Source: an uncultured Halieaceae bacterium (GTDB taxonomy: Bacteria; Pseudomonadota; Gammaproteobacteria; Pseudomonadales; Halieaceae). From it: DNA of 56,018 nucleotides. Under the pieces are notes generated by a model. It was not told where the DNA came from. It did no database searches and worked only from the letters and a program-made list of their open reading frames with translations. Location: assembly GCA_938074045.1 (NCBI GenBank), contig CALJGI010000015.1:1-56018 (forward strand). The letters run 5' to 3'. A program made the position numbers and the translations under genes. This document shows, piece after piece, positions 55,196-56,018 of this stretch. The first letter of the stretch is position 1; each line of letters begins with the position of its first letter.

Positions 55196-56018
55196 TTGCC
55201 TGTTCTGAGACGTACCGCCTTGTTTGTCGCTGTGGCAACAGTCGCAGCATCCATCAGTCATCCCGTGCTTGCCCAGGAAGACGCTGACCAGCAGATTCTG
55301 GAAGAAGTAATCACTATCGGTACCCGGAGTAGCAAGCCCCGGACGGTTACTGACTCACCAGTGCCGGTTGACGTATTTGGCGGCGAAGAATTCAACAGTA
55401 TGGGTAATTCCGCCGATGTCACTGACAACCTCAAGACATTGGTACCTTCTTATACGGCGACACCAGCCACCGGAGACGGTAGTGCGTTCGTGCGACCTAC
55501 CTCCCTGCGTGGTATGGCTCCTGATCAGACCCTGGTGCTCATCAATGGCAAGCGCCGACACCGTTCCGCCCTGGTGCATTTCTTCGCGCCTGCAGCGGGC
55601 AATGGTGCTCACGGTCCTGATGTCGGCATGATCCCCAATATTGCACTAAAAAGCGTGGAAGTTCTGCGAGATGGTGCGGCGGCTCAGTATGGCTCAGACG
55701 CCATCGCCGGCGTGATCAATTTCAATATGAAAGATGACAGCGAGGGCGGTGCCCTTATGGTGCAGTACGGCGAGTACTATGACGGCGAGCAAAGCGTCAA
55801 GGTGGCCGGTAATATTGGTCTGCCCGCCGGTGATTCTGGCTTCATCAATCTGAGTGTGGAACACACCGACAACGACGCACTGTCCCGTGGCATCATCCGG
55901 CCCGACGCTCAGGCGCTACTGGATGCTGGTGTTACTGGCGTTGGTGCTGATTCGCCCTTTGGCGATGCTCCCTTTACGCAAACCTGGGGTCGTCCCGAAA
56001 CGTCTGGCACGCGATTTT
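55196..56018 (+). CDS. TonB-dependent receptor (5' part; continues beyond the window)
   Basis: The first 274 residues of an outer-membrane TonB-dependent receptor are present, and the gene is open to the window edge. The start is TTG 55196, preceded by AGGAG at an ideal 7-base gap. A signal peptide (about 1-27, ending in VLAQ) is followed by a TonB-box-like LEEVITIGTR (35-44). A plug domain contains DVTDNLKTLVPSY, SLRGMAPDQTLVLINGKR, EVLRDGAAAQYGSDAIAGVIN and the first barrel strands. Receptors with the LRGM/INGKRRH plug style import siderophores or carbohydrates. The ligand is unknown. Confidence 0.95.
   Translation, partial: MPVLRRTALFVAVATVAASISHPVLAQEDADQQILEEVITIGTRSSKPRTVTDSPVPVDVFGGEEFNSMGNSADVTDNLKTLVPSYTATPATGDGSAFVRPTSLRGMAPDQTLVLINGKRRHRSALVHFFAPAAGNGAHGPDVGMIPNIALKSVEVLRDGAAAQYGSDAIAGVINFNMKDDSEGGALMVQYGEYYDGEQSVKVAGNIGLPAGDSGFINLSVEHTDNDALSRGIIRPDAQALLDAGVTGVGADSPFGDAPFTQTWGRPETSGTRF

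Overview
The window is a stretch of ordinary gammaproteobacterial chromosome with almost no mobile DNA. Its left two thirds carry housekeeping genes in an order I recall from the Pseudomonas chromosome near oriC: a cytochrome c5, rep, comM, ubiK, porin-glnK-amtB, HAD-xerC-DUF484-dapF-lysA-lptM with divergent cyaY, argH, hemC-hemD-hemX-hemY, ubiD, rho and trxA. The right third adds a phasin and a PhaD-like regulator, a TRAP transporter, a sterol-desaturase-like protein, an aldo/keto reductase, a decayed TPR-sulfotransferase and a large TonB-dependent receptor. Together these suggest a free-living, probably marine gammaproteobacterium of the Cellvibrionales/Halieaceae-Pseudomonadales neighbourhood. 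That placement is inference from gene content and order; no database was consulted.

Layout. 1-7 kb: tRNA-Arg(CCG), a TauE/TSUP exporter, cytochrome c5, a small MORN-like protein, a Prx5-type peroxiredoxin, rep helicase, an unexplained 0.56-kb gap, comM and ubiK. 7.3-10.5 kb: a nitrogen module with an NtrC-like site and a sigma-54 promoter driving a TorF-type porin, glnK and amtB, then a terminator and a second P-II gene. 10.5-16.7 kb: the xerC-dapF-lysA-lptM operon facing cyaY and a DUF3187 gene. 16.7-22.4 kb: argH, and the heme genes hemC-D-X-Y running the other way. 22.4-28.5 kb: ubiD, rho, trxA, a TVP38 membrane domain fused to a flavin disulfide reductase, and a GIY-YIG protein. 28.5-34.7 kb: an ABC-F ATPase, a TIGR02444 protein, a lipoprotein FKBP isomerase, dsbB, acpH and gshA. 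34.8-41 kb: a single-POTRA Omp85-like protein, a phosphotransferase, a DUF4399 protein, pilU, a zinc-ribbon membrane protein, a PhaD-like regulator and a phasin. 41-48 kb: TRAP transporter dctPQM, hslR-hslO, cysQ, a CBS protein, a DUF465 protein and a methyltransferase. 48-56 kb: ogt with an Ada-AlkA fusion, a DUF2959 lipoprotein, the sterol desaturase, YaeQ, the aldo/keto reductase, a small membrane protein, a Kazal-like lipoprotein, the pseudogene, and a TonB-dependent receptor cut by the window end.

How the parts work together. The nitrogen module would let ammonium, and perhaps small organic nitrogen sources, cross both membranes under NtrC control, with P-II proteins gating AmtB. hemC-D-X-Y, hslR-hslO, ogt/ada-alkA and the phasin/PhaD pair are compact functional groups. 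I found no clear novel defence, secretion or biosynthetic system. The features most worth checking are a hairpin-rich non-coding stretch with a strong terminator just upstream of the phasin gene, the TVP38-reductase fusion, the Kazal-like lipoprotein, the sulfotransferase pseudogene beside the receptor, and the empty interval between rep and comM.
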